In this document: positions 8,451 to 17,930 of the stretch, in pieces
How the letters are laid out: each line of letters opens with the position of its first letter
Position numbering within the stretch: position 1 is the stretch's first letter
Origin: Intestinimonas butyriciproducens
GTDB taxonomy: Bacteria > Bacillota > Clostridia > Oscillospirales > Oscillospiraceae
Direction of reading: 5' to 3'
Length of the DNA stretch: 64,000 bases
NCBI RefSeq assembly: GCF_004154955.1
Contig: NZ_CP011524.1
Location: 2,170,001-2,234,000, forward strand
The notes under the pieces: generated by a model
The model's input: only the letters and a program-made list of their open reading frames with translations
Told to the model about the DNA's origin: nothing
The model's database searches: none
Made by a program: the position numbers and the translations under genes

Positions 8451-8714
8451 TTACTCCGAGAAGTTGCTGGAGATCAGCTCGATGAGCGCCTCGACGGCTT
8501 CCTTCTCGTCGGGCCCGTCCGCGATCAGATTGATGGCGGTCCCCTTGACGATGCCCAGAGAGAGGACACCCAGCAGGCTCTTGGCATTCACCCTGCGCTC
8601 GTCCTTCTCCACCCAGATGGAGCTCTTGAACTCGTTGGCCTTCTGGATAAAGAATGTAGCAGGCCTAGCATGGAGACCAACCTGATTGTTCACGACAGCC
8701 TCTTTGATATACAA
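8451..8714 (-). CDS. ptsH: Phosphocarrier protein HPr
   Basis: 87 aa from a TTG at 8712-8714 with a GAGGGGGG ribosome site. With this start the two HPr regulatory residues fall on their canonical numbers: His15 in VGLHARPA, phosphorylated by Enzyme I, and Ser46 in NAKSLLGVLSLG, phosphorylated by HPr kinase for CcpA-type catabolite control. It carries phosphate in the PTS. It is monocistronic here: own promoter, own terminator, no ptsI beside it. Because His15 is kept, it is HPr rather than Crh. Confidence 0.93.
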   Translation of the reverse strand: MYIKEAVVNNQVGLHARPATFFIQKANEFKSSIWVEKDERRVNAKSLLGVLSLGIVKGTAINLIADGPDEKEAVEALIELISSNFSE

Positions 8715-8753
8715 TTGTGTTCCCCCCTCAAGCAAAGCATTGTTTGCGTATCT

Positions 8754-8782
8754 AGCATACCAAATTTAGTCTCACCCGTCAA
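8754..8782 (-). promoter_or_regulatory. Promoter of the HPr gene
   Basis: Minus strand -35 TTGACG (8777-8782), 17-bp spacer, -10 TATGCT (8754-8759), about 40 bp before the start codon. No other gene lies between mutS2 and HPr. Confidence 0.8.
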
Positions 8783-8933
8783 TGACATTTTGCACAAATT
8801 CACGGACTCAGGCGTGAGAAAATCAAGGCCTAAATCCGCGGGATGCTGGGAAAGTTGACAAATCGTCCGATCCGTCCGGCCTTTTCCCCGCCCCGTTTTC
8901 GTACGGACGGTCTCCCCGGCCCCCGTCGGCACC

Positions 8934-11309
8934 CTATTTCAGCTCCACCACCGTCACGCCGTCCTCGCCCTCGCCATAGCGGCCGGGGCGGAAGGACTTG
9001 ACATATCTGCTCCGTTTCAGGTGGTCCCGGACCGCCTTCCGGACCGCCCCGGTTCCCTTTCCGTGGATCACCGTGACGGTCTCCAGCCGCCCCATAACGG
9101 CGCTGTCCAGAAAACGGTCCAGCACCAGCAGGGCTTCGTCGGTCATCATGCCCCGCAGGTCCACCTCGGGGGAGGCCCCCAGCGCGCGTAACTTGTGTTC
9201 CGCCCTCTGGGCGATGTGGGCAGCCTGCTTTTTCCCATCCCCCGCGTCCTCCACCACGCGGACCTCCTCCCGCTTCGCCGTGATCTTCAGGATGCCGGCC
9301 TGAAGCTGGAGTCCGCCGTCCTTATTGACCGCCAAAACCGTGGCGCGGGTGCCCATCTTTACCAGCTCCACCGTGTCCCCTACCTTGGCCGGCCGGGTGG
9401 GAGGCGGGACGGGCAGTTCCTCGTGCCCGCCCAAGGCGTCCTCCGCTTCGTTGAGCCGCCGGCGGAGCCCCGCCCTGCGGTCGTTCTGCTCCTGCCAGCT
9501 GGCCTCCTTCTCCTGGCGTCTGCGCATATCGTTGAGCTCGGCAAAGACCTGATCCGCCGTCCGCCTGGCCTCGTCCAGGATCGCTCTGGCCTCCGCCTGG
9601 GCCTTCTGCACCGCTTTGTCCCGCTCCATCTCCAGGCGCTGGCGGTACTCCCTGGCGGTTTTTGCAGCGTCCTCCATCTCCCGGCGCAGCTTTCGCGCCT
9701 CTTCTTTCTCCCGCTCCATCTCCTGCCGCTGGCGGTCCAGCTGTGTGAGCACATCCTCAAAGCGGACATTCTCTGCGTCGATCCGGGCTGCGGCCTGATC
9801 GATGATGCTCTGCGGTAGCCCCAGCCGCTTGGAGATGGCAAAGGCGTTGGACTTGCCGGGTATCCCGATGAGGAGGCGGTAGGTGGGAGCCAGGGTCTCC
9901 ACGTCGAACTCGCAGGAGGCGTTTTCCACCCCCGGCGTGGTCATGGCATAGACCTTGAGCTCGGCATAGTGGGTGGTGGCGCACACCAGAGCGCCCCGCT
10001 TCCGGGCGGACTCAATGACGGCTGCTGCCAGAGCGGCACCCTCCACCGGATCGGTGCCCGCCCCCAACTCGTCAAAAAGGATGAGGGAACCCGGCCCGCA
10101 CGCCTCCAGGATCCCCACGATGTTGGTCATGTGAGAGGAGAAGGTGGACAGGTTCTGTGCAATGGACTGCTCATCGCCGATGTCGGCCAGCACGTGGTCA
10201 AAGATCACAATGCTGCTGTCGTCCCCCACAGGGATGTGCAGGCCACACTGGGCCATGAGGATGAGCAGACCCATGGTCTTCAGCGTCACGGTCTTTCCGC
10301 CGGTGTTGGGCCCGGTGATTACAAGCGTGTCGAAGTCCCCGCCCAGGCGCAGGTCGTTGGCCACCGCTTTGTCGGGCGGCAGTAGGGGATGCCGGGCTTT
10401 TTTCAGATCGATCCCCCTGGCCGCCAGCCTGGGCGCGGAGCAGTGGAGCCGGCTGGAGAGCCGGGCCCGGGCAAAGATGCCGTCGAGGAGCACCAGCAGA
10501 TCGTAATTCTGGGCGATGTCCTCCCTGTGGGCGGCGCACTCGGCGGAGAGTTCCCGCAGGATGCGTTCGATCTCCTTCTCCTCCCTGGCCTGGAGCTCCC
10601 GGAGCTCATTGTTGGTCTTGACCACGCCCATGGGCTCAATGAAAAAGGTCCCGCCGGAGCCGGACACGTCATGGACCAGGCCGGGGATCTCGTTCTTGCA
10701 CTCCGACCGCACCGGCACCACATACCGCCCGGAACGCATGGTGATGATGGACTCCTGCAGATATTTGGACTGAGAGGAGGAGATGAGCTTTTGCAGGATA
10801 TCCCGCACCTTGGAGGAACAGGCCCGGATATGGCGGCGGATATCGGCCAGTTCGGGGCTGGCCGCGTCGGCGATCTCCTCCTCCGAGAGGATGGCTCCGC
10901 TGATCTTTTCCTCCAGAAAACGGTTCGGCACCAGGGAGGCGAAGAGATGGTCGATGCAGGTTTTGGCGCTGCCCTCCCCGGAGGCGTATTCCCTGGCGGC
11001 CCGGGCGCAGCGCAGGAGCGCGGCGATGTCCAGCAGTTCCTTGGTGTTCAGCGCCCCTCCCATATCGGCCCGCTGGAGGGACGCTCCCACAGGGCGGACG
11101 CCGGACAGTGAGGGGCTCCCCCGTAGGACAATCATCCCCAGCGCGGCGGAGGTCTCCTCCAGGCGGCGGCGCACATCGTCGGCATCGGTCAGCGGGCGCA
11201 GGGCGCGGCAGCGATCCTTCCCCTCCTCCGTCTGGGCCTGCCCGGCCAACAGCTCCAGCACCCTGGGCAGTTCCAGAGTCTGGATGGATTTTTCAAACAG
11301 ATCGGTCAT
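8934..11309 (-). CDS. mutS2: Endonuclease MutS2
   Basis: 791 aa from ATG at 11309 (MTDLFEKSIQTLELPRVL), with AAGAGG upstream. The MutS core and lever helices are followed by the ATPase with Walker A GPNTGGKT (333-340) and Walker B LILFDELGAGTDP. Then come a long Glu/Arg coiled coil, a KOW-like beta segment, and a C-terminal Smr nuclease domain (VDLRGM, then VIHGKGTGAV). MutS2 lacks the mismatch-binding domain; it suppresses recombination and, in Bacillus, splits collided ribosomes. It is distinct from the MutS-like KamC in this window. Confidence 0.96.
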   Translation of the reverse strand: MTDLFEKSIQTLELPRVLELLAGQAQTEEGKDRCRALRPLTDADDVRRRLEETSAALGMIVLRGSPSLSGVRPVGASLQRADMGGALNTKELLDIAALLRCARAAREYASGEGSAKTCIDHLFASLVPNRFLEEKISGAILSEEEIADAASPELADIRRHIRACSSKVRDILQKLISSSQSKYLQESIITMRSGRYVVPVRSECKNEIPGLVHDVSGSGGTFFIEPMGVVKTNNELRELQAREEKEIERILRELSAECAAHREDIAQNYDLLVLLDGIFARARLSSRLHCSAPRLAARGIDLKKARHPLLPPDKAVANDLRLGGDFDTLVITGPNTGGKTVTLKTMGLLILMAQCGLHIPVGDDSSIVIFDHVLADIGDEQSIAQNLSTFSSHMTNIVGILEACGPGSLILFDELGAGTDPVEGAALAAAVIESARKRGALVCATTHYAELKVYAMTTPGVENASCEFDVETLAPTYRLLIGIPGKSNAFAISKRLGLPQSIIDQAAARIDAENVRFEDVLTQLDRQRQEMEREKEEARKLRREMEDAAKTAREYRQRLEMERDKAVQKAQAEARAILDEARRTADQVFAELNDMRRRQEKEASWQEQNDRRAGLRRRLNEAEDALGGHEELPVPPPTRPAKVGDTVELVKMGTRATVLAVNKDGGLQLQAGILKITAKREEVRVVEDAGDGKKQAAHIAQRAEHKLRALGASPEVDLRGMMTDEALLVLDRFLDSAVMGRLETVTVIHGKGTGAVRKAVRDHLKRSRYVKSFRPGRYGEGEDGVTVVELK

Positions 11310-11379
11310 GTAGTTACCTCTTTGCAGGTTTTGCCTTCCATTGATTTTCCATATCGGTTTCTCCGCCTGTGGGAGGCCC

Positions 11380-12246
11380 TTACAGCAGCTCCAGCCCCAA
11401 GGTGAGCACCGCCCGGCCCCCGACACGGATCTTGACGCTTCCGTCGCCCTCCTCCAGCCGGCTCAGGATCTCCGAGGGTTTGCCCATATGCTCCCCCTGC
11501 AGGAAGCGGCTCTCGTCTCCAGGGCGGAGCTTCCCCTGGCGGTAGAGGTAATAGGTCAGGGCGCCGTTGGAGGTGCCTGTGGCCGCCTCCTCCGGGATCG
11601 CGTAGAGGGGGGCAAAATTCCGGCAATGGGCGGTCTCCCCCCGCTCCAGGGACGGCCAGAACATGTGGATGCCCACCACCTGGTAGCGCCGGGAGAGCTC
11701 CGTCACCGCCGCCTCGTTCTGTACCGCCGCCTCCAGGGCCTCCCTGGTGCTCACCGGCAGCAGGATGTCGCACAGCCCCGTGCTCACGGCTCTGGGCACC
11801 ATATCCGCCGGCATATCATCCAGGCTCAGTCCATAGGCGGCATACAGCTCCCTGGCCTCTTCCTCACTAAAGGTCCTCCCCTCCACCGGAGGGGCCATAT
11901 CCATCCACACCGCGGTGCGGGAGACCTCAATGCTCAGCTCACCCGCCAGCGTAGAGGCGCCATAGGTGCCTGGGGCCAGGTTTCCCTCCTCCCGCAGCAC
12001 GGTAAACGCCGCAATGGTGGCGTGCCCGCACAGGTCCACCTCTCCCTCGGGAGTGAAATAGCGCAGGCGGAAGGACTCCGGCCCCAGGCGCTTGACAAAG
12101 GCGGTCTCGGAGTGCTTGAGCTCCGCCGCCAGAGTCTGCATAAAGCCGTCGTCCGGGTAGTCCTCATCCCGGCCCAGCAGCGCCACTCCCGCCTGATTGC
12201 CGGAAAACTTCCGGGTCGTAAATGCGTCCACAACATATAGTTTCAT
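11380..12246 (-). CDS. PhzF family isomerase-like protein
   Basis: 288 aa from the ATG overlapping the recO stop (ATGA). It starts MKLYVVDAFTTRKFSGNQAGV and has the catalytic Glu in HSETAFV near residue 46, RYFTPEGEVDLCGHATIA, and GTSNGALTYYL near residue 225. This is the two-lobed diaminopimelate-epimerase-like fold of PhzF. PhzF proper isomerises a phenazine precursor, but no phenazine genes are present, so the substrate here is unknown. Probably cotranscribed with recO. Confidence 0.88.
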   Translation of the reverse strand: MKLYVVDAFTTRKFSGNQAGVALLGRDEDYPDDGFMQTLAAELKHSETAFVKRLGPESFRLRYFTPEGEVDLCGHATIAAFTVLREEGNLAPGTYGASTLAGELSIEVSRTAVWMDMAPPVEGRTFSEEEARELYAAYGLSLDDMPADMVPRAVSTGLCDILLPVSTREALEAAVQNEAAVTELSRRYQVVGIHMFWPSLERGETAHCRNFAPLYAIPEEAATGTSNGALTYYLYRQGKLRPGDESRFLQGEHMGKPSEILSRLEEGDGSVKIRVGGRAVLTLGLELL

Positions 12247-13010
12247 GACGGCCACCTTCCTTTTTCGCCCATATCGAGCTGTTTATAAAAGTCCAGGGTG
12301 CGGAAACCCCGGTCCAACTGCGTGAGAAGAAAATCCTCGCAGGCCCGGGCCATCAGCGCCATACTCTCCCCATTCATCGAAAAGGAAAAAAGGCGCTTCG
12401 GATCTCCATAGACCACATGGCGCATGGCGGCCAGGCTGACGGCGTCCAGAGGCCGGGAGGCGCTCCCCCTTTCACCGCAGGCGGCGCAGCAGAGCACCCC
12501 CTCGCCCAGATCCAGCCGCGGCTGCGCCGGCGCCTCCTCGCCGCAGAGCGCGCAGACGTCCAGCAGCGGTTCGTATCCCGCCACGCACAAAAGCCGGAGC
12601 TCAAAGGCGGCTTTTACCAGCGCCGGAGGCTTGTTCAGCCTGTCCAGGGCATATATGGAGTTGAGCAGCAGGGACAGCAGCGCCTGATCCGGCCGTCCCT
12701 CCTCGGCCACTGCCTCGGCCACCTCGGCAAAGTAGGAGCACAGGGCCAGCTTCTCCACATCCCTGCGGACCCCCCAAAAGAGCTCCAGTACCTCCGCCTC
12801 GTTGAGGGAAATATAGTCCCGGTACTCAAAAAGCGTCATATCCGACCAGACCAGCAGCTGTGCCGAGGCCGCCAGCGGGCTGTTTCTCCGCCGACAGCCC
12901 CGGGCCTTCACCGTGCGCTTGCCCCCTTCCCGGGTGAGGACGGTCAATATCTTGTCGGCTTCCTTGTAGTTGGTCTCCCGCAGGACCAGTCCCTGGGTCA
13001 CAATGTGCAT
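12243..13010 (-). CDS. recO: DNA repair protein RecO
   Basis: 255 aa from ATG at 13010 (MHIVTQGLVLRETNYKEADKI) with AAGGGTGACGGG before it. The N-terminal OB fold is followed by helices and a four-cysteine zinc knuckle (CALCGEE, then CCAACGE, about residues 150-180). It loads RecA together with RecR and anneals ssDNA. Its position after era and the tiny yqzL is conserved in Firmicutes. Confidence 0.93.
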   Translation of the reverse strand: MHIVTQGLVLRETNYKEADKILTVLTREGGKRTVKARGCRRRNSPLAASAQLLVWSDMTLFEYRDYISLNEAEVLELFWGVRRDVEKLALCSYFAEVAEAVAEEGRPDQALLSLLLNSIYALDRLNKPPALVKAAFELRLLCVAGYEPLLDVCALCGEEAPAQPRLDLGEGVLCCAACGERGSASRPLDAVSLAAMRHVVYGDPKRLFSFSMNGESMALMARACEDFLLTQLDRGFRTLDFYKQLDMGEKGRWPS

Positions 13011-13103
13011 CCCGTCACCCTTTATGTATGGGCGCGTAAGCGCCCTTGGTAGAACATCGGTCGGGCCGCAAGCCCCGCCGGACAATCAGCCTGCAGCGGG
13101 GGT

Positions 13104-13214
13104 TCAGGCGGTTTTGATCTCGCGCGCTTCCTCCTCCCTGAGCAGGCGGTAAAGCGCGTAGGCCTCCGGCAGACCGGTGGCGAGGAAGAGCTCCCAAAGT
13201 GCTTCGCAGTTCAT
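13104..13214 (-). CDS. yqzL: YqzL-like small protein
   Basis: 36 aa (starts MNCEALWELFLATGLPEAY, ends REIKTA). ATG at 13214, with AAGGGGG 9-10 bp upstream. Short proteins of the pattern W-x-LF-xx-TG-xx-AY-x-LY lie between era and recO in many Firmicutes under the name YqzL; function unknown. Sequence pattern, size, orientation and place all fit. Confidence 0.8.
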   Translation of the reverse strand: MNCEALWELFLATGLPEAYALYRLLREEEAREIKTA

Positions 13215-13351
13215 TTTGACAGGCCCCCTTCTCCATTAGGTTGCCTGTTTCCCGCTCTGTTATCAGCGGTAAATTTTCGGACTTATTTTGGTGCCGGTCG
13301 CCGGCCCGTCCTCCGTATCCTGTACGGTCTGCGCCCTTCCGTATCCGCGCC

Positions 13352-14245
13352 TTACTCGTCCCGATACCCCACATCGCGGATAAAATTGAGATTGTCGCGC
13401 CAGTTTTCCTTGACCTTGACCCATGTCTCCAAAAACACCTTGGCGCCCATAAACGCCTCAATGTCCTTGCGGGCCAGGGTGGATATCTTCTTCAGCATAG
13501 CCCCGTTTTTCCCGATGATGATACCCTTATGGCTGGCCTTTTCGCAGTAGATGGTAGCGTCGATGTCGATGATACCGTTCTCCCGCTCGGAAAACTTGGA
13601 CAGCTCCACCGCGGTGCCGTGCGGGATCTCCTTGTCCAAGCACAGCAGCAGCTTTTCCCGGATGATCTCGGCGCACACCTGCCGCTCAGGCTGGTCCGTG
13701 ATCATGTCGTCGGGGAAGAGCTGCGGCCCCTCGGGCAGGAACGCGGCGAGCACATTCAACAACTCTTCGACCCCGTCTCCGTTTTTGGCTGAGATTGGCA
13801 CAATGGCCTGAAAGTCGCACTCGGCCTGATAGACCTGCATGACGGTAAGGAGCTCCTCCTTTTTCACCGTGTCGATTTTGTTGATGACCAGCACGACGGG
13901 TACGCCCAGCGCCCGGATGCGGGCGATGAGCTCCGCCTCCGGGCCGCCCACATGGGGGATGGGTTCTATCAGCAGCATGACGGCGTCCACATCTGCCACG
14001 CTCTCCTTCACCACGCCCACCATATATTCTCCCAGACGGGTCCGGGCCTTGTGGAGGCCGGGGGTGTCCATGAAGACATACTGGCACTCGCCCCGGTTGA
14101 GAACCGCGCAGATGCGGTTGCGCGTGGTCTGGGGCTTGTTGGTGACGATGGCGATCTTTTCGCCCACCAGGGCGTTGGTCAGGGTGGACTTTCCCACATT
14201 GGGGCGGCCCACAATGGAGATCATGCCGGATTTCGTAAGATTCAT
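13352..14245 (-). CDS. era: GTPase Era
   Basis: 297 aa. G1 GRPNVGKST (13-21), G3 DTPGLHK near residue 60, G4 NKID near residue 121, and a C-terminal KH domain with IIIGKNGAMLKKI near residue 245. Era binds the 3' end of 16S rRNA and assists 30S assembly. It sits in the standard ybeY-era-yqzL-recO order. Confidence 0.97.
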   Translation of the reverse strand: MNLTKSGMISIVGRPNVGKSTLTNALVGEKIAIVTNKPQTTRNRICAVLNRGECQYVFMDTPGLHKARTRLGEYMVGVVKESVADVDAVMLLIEPIPHVGGPEAELIARIRALGVPVVLVINKIDTVKKEELLTVMQVYQAECDFQAIVPISAKNGDGVEELLNVLAAFLPEGPQLFPDDMITDQPERQVCAEIIREKLLLCLDKEIPHGTAVELSKFSERENGIIDIDATIYCEKASHKGIIIGKNGAMLKKISTLARKDIEAFMGAKVFLETWVKVKENWRDNLNFIRDVGYRDE

Positions 14246-14423
14246 TTCAGATGATCCTCAACTTTCTTTGTGCGGTTTGAGCTGATTTCCGCTATTTACA
14301 GTGTAAGGCTCCAAGCTGCGCCGGTGCCCGCCGCCCCCTCACAGCTCCCCATCCAGCTTCGCAAAGTTTCCCGGATAGAATTGGAGTTCCCGCCGGGTAT
14401 GGGACGCGCCGGGCCGGTCCTCA
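14246..14423 (-). other. Spacer between ybeY and era
   Basis: 178 bases. An open frame of 42 codons (14296-14424) starts at an ATG overlapping the ybeY stop (TGATG), but its product resembles nothing I know and is Gly/Ala/Ser-rich, so I do not call a gene. In many relatives dgkA or cdd sits here; neither is present. Confidence 0.4.
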
Positions 14424-14921
14424 TCACATCTGCCTCCGGGATATGCCCAGAGCGCCCAGGATGGCCTCCTCCCGCTCCCGCATCCGGGCCTTCTCGGGGC
14501 CGTCGTCCATGTGGTCGTACCCCAGCAGATGGAGCACGGAGTGAACGGCCAGATAGGCCACCTCCCGCTCGGTCCCGTGGCCGTACTCCTCTCCCTGGGC
14601 GCGAGCCCGCTCCAGTGAGATCACCATGTCCCCCAGAGGGATCAGGCCGGTCTCGGGGTCGGCGTCGGCGGCATCCTCCGGCGGGCGGCCGGGAGCATAT
14701 TCGAACATAGGAAAGCTCAGCACATCGGTGGCCCTGTCCACATCCCTCTGCTCCAGATTGATCCGGTGAATGCCCTCGTCGTTGGTGAGGAGCACGTCCA
14801 CCTCGCAGGGCACGCCCACGCCCTCAGCCGCCAGAGCGGCCGGGATGACCCGCCGCAGCAGCGTTTCCCAGACGGCCGTGTCCTCCTCCAGTTCGGATTC
14901 GATGATGATTTCGTTGTCCAT
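14424..14921 (-). CDS. ybeY: Endoribonuclease YbeY
   Basis: 165 aa from ATG at 14921; the longer open frame upstream lacks family sequence. The zinc-binding HxxxHxxxxxH motif is intact (His127, His131, His137 in HSVLHLLGYDH), preceded by DVLSFPMFE and LGDMVISLERA. It is a single-strand endoribonuclease involved in 16S 3'-end maturation and ribosome quality control. It is part of the phoH-ybeY-era series. Confidence 0.95.
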   Translation of the reverse strand: MDNEIIIESELEEDTAVWETLLRRVIPAALAAEGVGVPCEVDVLLTNDEGIHRINLEQRDVDRATDVLSFPMFEYAPGRPPEDAADADPETGLIPLGDMVISLERARAQGEEYGHGTEREVAYLAVHSVLHLLGYDHMDDGPEKARMREREEAILGALGISRRQM

Positions 14922-15036
14922 GGCACTCCACTCCTCTTTTCTCCGGGCTTGCCTATGATTATACACGGTTTCCCGTCTTTTTACCAGTCCTCCATACAAG
15001 AATCGGGGCGGGATGATCGGCCTCATCCCGCCCCGC

Positions 15037-15315
15037 TCACTGGCACACTTCCCCCATCAGCCGCAGCTTTTCCTCCCTGGACAGGCGCTTGACGGCCGCC
15101 TCCCGCCGGAGGGCGGCCGATTTTTCCCCGCACGCCTCCCGGTAGACCAGCTCCACCGGGCCGCGGCCCCGGGTATATTTTGCGCCCCGCCCGCTGTTGT
15201 GGGCCGCCAAGCGGCGGGGCACATCGTTGGTAATCCCGGTGTAGAGCGTGCCGTCGGCACAGCGGAGGATGTAGACCCAATAGCGTTTCTCCCGTGGGGC
15301 GGCCTCACCGTCCAT
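15037..15315 (-). CDS. GIY-YIG nuclease-superfamily protein (UPF0213-like)
   Basis: 92 aa from ATG at 15315, with GAGGGG upstream. The GIY-YIG core is read as YWVYILRCADGTLYTGITNDVPRR, followed by HNSGRGAKYTRGRGP and a conserved Arg/Glu helix. Small single-domain members are widespread and mostly uncharacterised. It overlaps the phoH stop by 11 bp and sits between phoH and ybeY, an insertion in an otherwise standard order. Confidence 0.85.
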   Translation of the reverse strand: MDGEAAPREKRYWVYILRCADGTLYTGITNDVPRRLAAHNSGRGAKYTRGRGPVELVYREACGEKSAALRREAAVKRLSREEKLRLMGEVCQ

Positions 15316-16294
15316 CCCGCTTCCCCTCCGCCGATTTCCGCCGGTGCTCATCCTCCTCATAGGCCTTGATGATCCTCTGGACGATCACATGCCGGACCAC
15401 ATCGGCCCCGCTGAGGCGGCAGATGGCGATATCCTCCACTCCGTTGAGCACCCGCATGGCCTCCCTGAGGCCGGACACCTTGTCGGCAGGCAGGTCGATC
15501 TGGGTCACATCACCGGTAATGACGATCTTGGACCCGAAGCCCAGGCGGGTAAGAAACATTTTCATCTGTTCCCGCGAGGTGTTCTGGGCCTCGTCCAGAA
15601 TGATGAAGGAGTCGTCCAGCGTGCGGCCCCGCATATAGGCCAGGGGGGCCACCTCGATATTGCCCCGCTCCAGATATTTATTGTAGGTCTCGGTCCCCAG
15701 CATGTCGAAAAGTGCGTCGTAGAGGGGCCGCAGGTAGGGGTCCACCTTGCTTTGCAGGTCGCCGGGTAGGAAGCCCAGCCGCTCCCCCGCCTCCACGGCG
15801 GGCCGGGTGAGGATGATGCGGTTGACCTGGCCCGCCCGGAAGGCCGCAACAGCGGCGGCCACCGCCAGATAGGTCTTGCCCGTGCCCGCCGGGCCGATCC
15901 CCAGGGTCACGGTGCTCTTTTTGATGGCGTCCACATACCGCTTCTGCCCCAGCGTCTTGGCCTTGATGGGCTTTCCCTTTGCCGTGACGCACAGTACATC
16001 CCGGGCCACCTCGCCAATCTTGTCCTCTTGGCCGGATTTGACCAGTTGGAGGACATAGCGGACATTCTGCTCGTTGATGGGTTCGCCGCGGCCGGACAGC
16101 TCCAATAGCCCCTCGATGGCTTTAACGCCATAGATGACGTTCTCCCCGTTCTCGCCGGCGATCTTCAGGCTTCCGTCCCGGTTCACCACCGAGACCGAGA
16201 GTTCATGCTCAATGATCTTGATGTTCTCGTCAAAGGAGCCGAAAATGTTGACGGCCTCCTCGACGCGCTCCATACTGACGGTCTGTTCGATCAA
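15305..16294 (-). CDS. phoH: PhoH family ATPase (PhoL/YbeZ type)
   Basis: 329 aa. A KH-like N-terminal region is followed by a RecA-type ATPase with Walker A GPAGTGKT (134-141), LTRPAVEAGERLGFLPGD, and Walker B FIILDEAQN. This is the PhoH-like protein that is almost always beside ybeY and is thought to act with it in RNA metabolism. It lies 27 bp after yqfD. Confidence 0.95.
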   Translation of the reverse strand: MIEQTVSMERVEEAVNIFGSFDENIKIIEHELSVSVVNRDGSLKIAGENGENVIYGVKAIEGLLELSGRGEPINEQNVRYVLQLVKSGQEDKIGEVARDVLCVTAKGKPIKAKTLGQKRYVDAIKKSTVTLGIGPAGTGKTYLAVAAAVAAFRAGQVNRIILTRPAVEAGERLGFLPGDLQSKVDPYLRPLYDALFDMLGTETYNKYLERGNIEVAPLAYMRGRTLDDSFIILDEAQNTSREQMKMFLTRLGFGSKIVITGDVTQIDLPADKVSGLREAMRVLNGVEDIAICRLSGADVVRHVIVQRIIKAYEEDEHRRKSAEGKRDGR

Positions 16295-16321
16295 ATTTTG
16301 TCGCTCCTTATTTTTACGCTT

Positions 16322-17566
16322 CTATCCCGCAGGCAGCGGCTGGGCCGGCGTGGTCTCGCCCACCGTTCCCTCGAAGGTGACCTCCCGGCCGATCTGTTCC
16401 CGGCACTCCGCCTTCGCCGTAACGGTCAGGATCCCCTCTGCCTCCCGGGCGGCAAAGCTCACCTGGACGACCTCACCGTCCTCTCCCACCAACTTTTCCA
16501 GCCGGTCCGCAAGCTGTTCCTCCAGCATGGCCTGGACCGCATCCGGGTCCAGAGCCGCAGGGACCGTCTCATAGGCGCGGTATTCCGTCTTCCGCAGGGC
16601 CAGGGGCATCACCCGTCCTCCCGGAAGCGTGAATACGCGGGTCGTGCTTATTTTATCATACCCATCCATGGGAATGCCAGTCTTTCCGAAAAAATTCACG
16701 CTGTGGCCCAGGAGGATCAGAGACCAGCCGGTTTCTTTCTCTCCCGTGTATGCTTTCACCTTGGCCTCCAGCGGGATCTCGGCCTCCAGGGTCCGCCATG
16801 TCCGGGCGTAGATGTTGCCTCTGGCATGGACCAGGCGCTGCCCGGCATCCACGGTGGCATACTTGGGCTCCTTCAGGTCCACCACGCCGCTGATCAACAC
16901 CTCGCCTTCCAGCACGGTATCCCCCTCCTGGAAGGAGGGCTGTCCCTCCAGCACCTCCATATGTGTGATGATGCCGGTGGCGGCCGAGATCACATGGGCA
17001 GGGGTGGTCTCATCCCGGAGCTCCGGCGTGGGCAGCTTTTCTCGTACCAACACCTCCGCCCTTGTACCGTGGAGGTTTACCGACATCCAAGCCAGGTCCT
17101 CCAGGCGGATCAGCGCCTCCTGGCTGATCCGCCTCACATCCAGGCCGGGACCGTAGGCCCCCACCCGCACCCCCTGCCGGGAGAGTTCCGTCAGGATGGC
17201 GGCGGTGGGTACTTTCTCGTTTCCGGATACCTCGATGGTGAGGATAAACCGGGAGAGGACGCACACCGCTGCAACCGAGAGCGCCAGACCCAGCAGAAGG
17301 GCGTACCGCCTGCGAAACCCGGCCAGGAAGAAGGGAATCCCGGCCCTGCGCTGGGCCGACGCCTCGCACATGACCTTTTCCGCCAGCTCGCCCACCCGTT
17401 TGGCATCCCCCCGGGCCACCCGTAGCCGCAAACTGTGCTCGTCCAGCCACTCCAGATCCCAAAATCCTACTCCGCGCTGGGCGCAGAGGTTCAAAAACCG
17501 CTCGGGAAAAGCGCCTGTCACCGTAAAAAGAACGCTGCCCCGCAAAAAATTGATGATGGCCTGCAT
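16322..17566 (-). CDS. yqfD: Sporulation protein YqfD
   Basis: 414 aa. A soluble N-terminal region of about 85 residues is followed by one transmembrane helix (YALLLGLALSVAAVCVLSRF) and a large external domain with a POTRA-like start (TIEVSGNEKVPTAAILTEL). Family length and plan match the SigE-controlled YqfD of Bacillus, needed for efficient sporulation. The yqfC partner is 20 bp upstream. This supports an endospore-forming host. Confidence 0.93.
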   Translation of the reverse strand: MQAIINFLRGSVLFTVTGAFPERFLNLCAQRGVGFWDLEWLDEHSLRLRVARGDAKRVGELAEKVMCEASAQRRAGIPFFLAGFRRRYALLLGLALSVAAVCVLSRFILTIEVSGNEKVPTAAILTELSRQGVRVGAYGPGLDVRRISQEALIRLEDLAWMSVNLHGTRAEVLVREKLPTPELRDETTPAHVISAATGIITHMEVLEGQPSFQEGDTVLEGEVLISGVVDLKEPKYATVDAGQRLVHARGNIYARTWRTLEAEIPLEAKVKAYTGEKETGWSLILLGHSVNFFGKTGIPMDGYDKISTTRVFTLPGGRVMPLALRKTEYRAYETVPAALDPDAVQAMLEEQLADRLEKLVGEDGEVVQVSFAAREAEGILTVTAKAECREQIGREVTFEGTVGETTPAQPLPAG

Positions 17567-17586
17567 ACGCTTCCCTCCGTGTTCCG

Positions 17587-17868
17587 TTACGCCAGGTCCA
17601 CCCCGACGATATCTCCCGTGATCAGCAGCTCTACCGCGTTCATCGCCCGGAGCTCCAGATGGGCGCCGCGCACCTTCACAATAAGCTTTCCGCCGCTGAT
17701 ATGGATCTCCTCAGTGCCGTAAGCCAGGATCCCCTTGTGGTTTTCCATCCGAAGCTGATGGTCCCCCAGCAGCTCCACCCGCGGAAGCCCTGCCACCACA
17801 TCGCCGGGCAGATCGAAGACCTCCGCCGTTTTTTCCAGAAGTCCCTCTTTGCGTCCTTTTTTCTCCAT
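17587..17868 (-). CDS. yqfC: Sporulation protein YqfC
   Basis: 93 aa. A basic N-terminus is followed by a YabP/YqfC-like beta domain (LPRVELLGDHQLRMENHKGI, then VRGAHLELRAMN). ATG with AGGAGGG upstream. YqfC and YqfD are a conserved mother-cell sporulation pair, and here they head the yqfC-yqfD-phoH-ybeY-era-recO run. Confidence 0.92.
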   Translation of the reverse strand: MEKKGRKEGLLEKTAEVFDLPGDVVAGLPRVELLGDHQLRMENHKGILAYGTEEIHISGGKLIVKVRGAHLELRAMNAVELLITGDIVGVDLA

Positions 17869-17930
17869 GGCGAGCCCTCCTGTCCTGCTATGTGTATGAA
17901 GGGGACCGCGCCGCCTTGCCTGTCCGGCAC

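Noticed and set aside
11380-12246. PhzF-like protein as evidence for phenazine synthesis
   Set aside because: No other phz genes; neighbours are recO and mutS2.
14296-14424. 42-codon frame coupled to the ybeY stop
   Set aside because: No similarity to any known small protein, low-complexity composition, and no independent support beyond the TGATG overlap.
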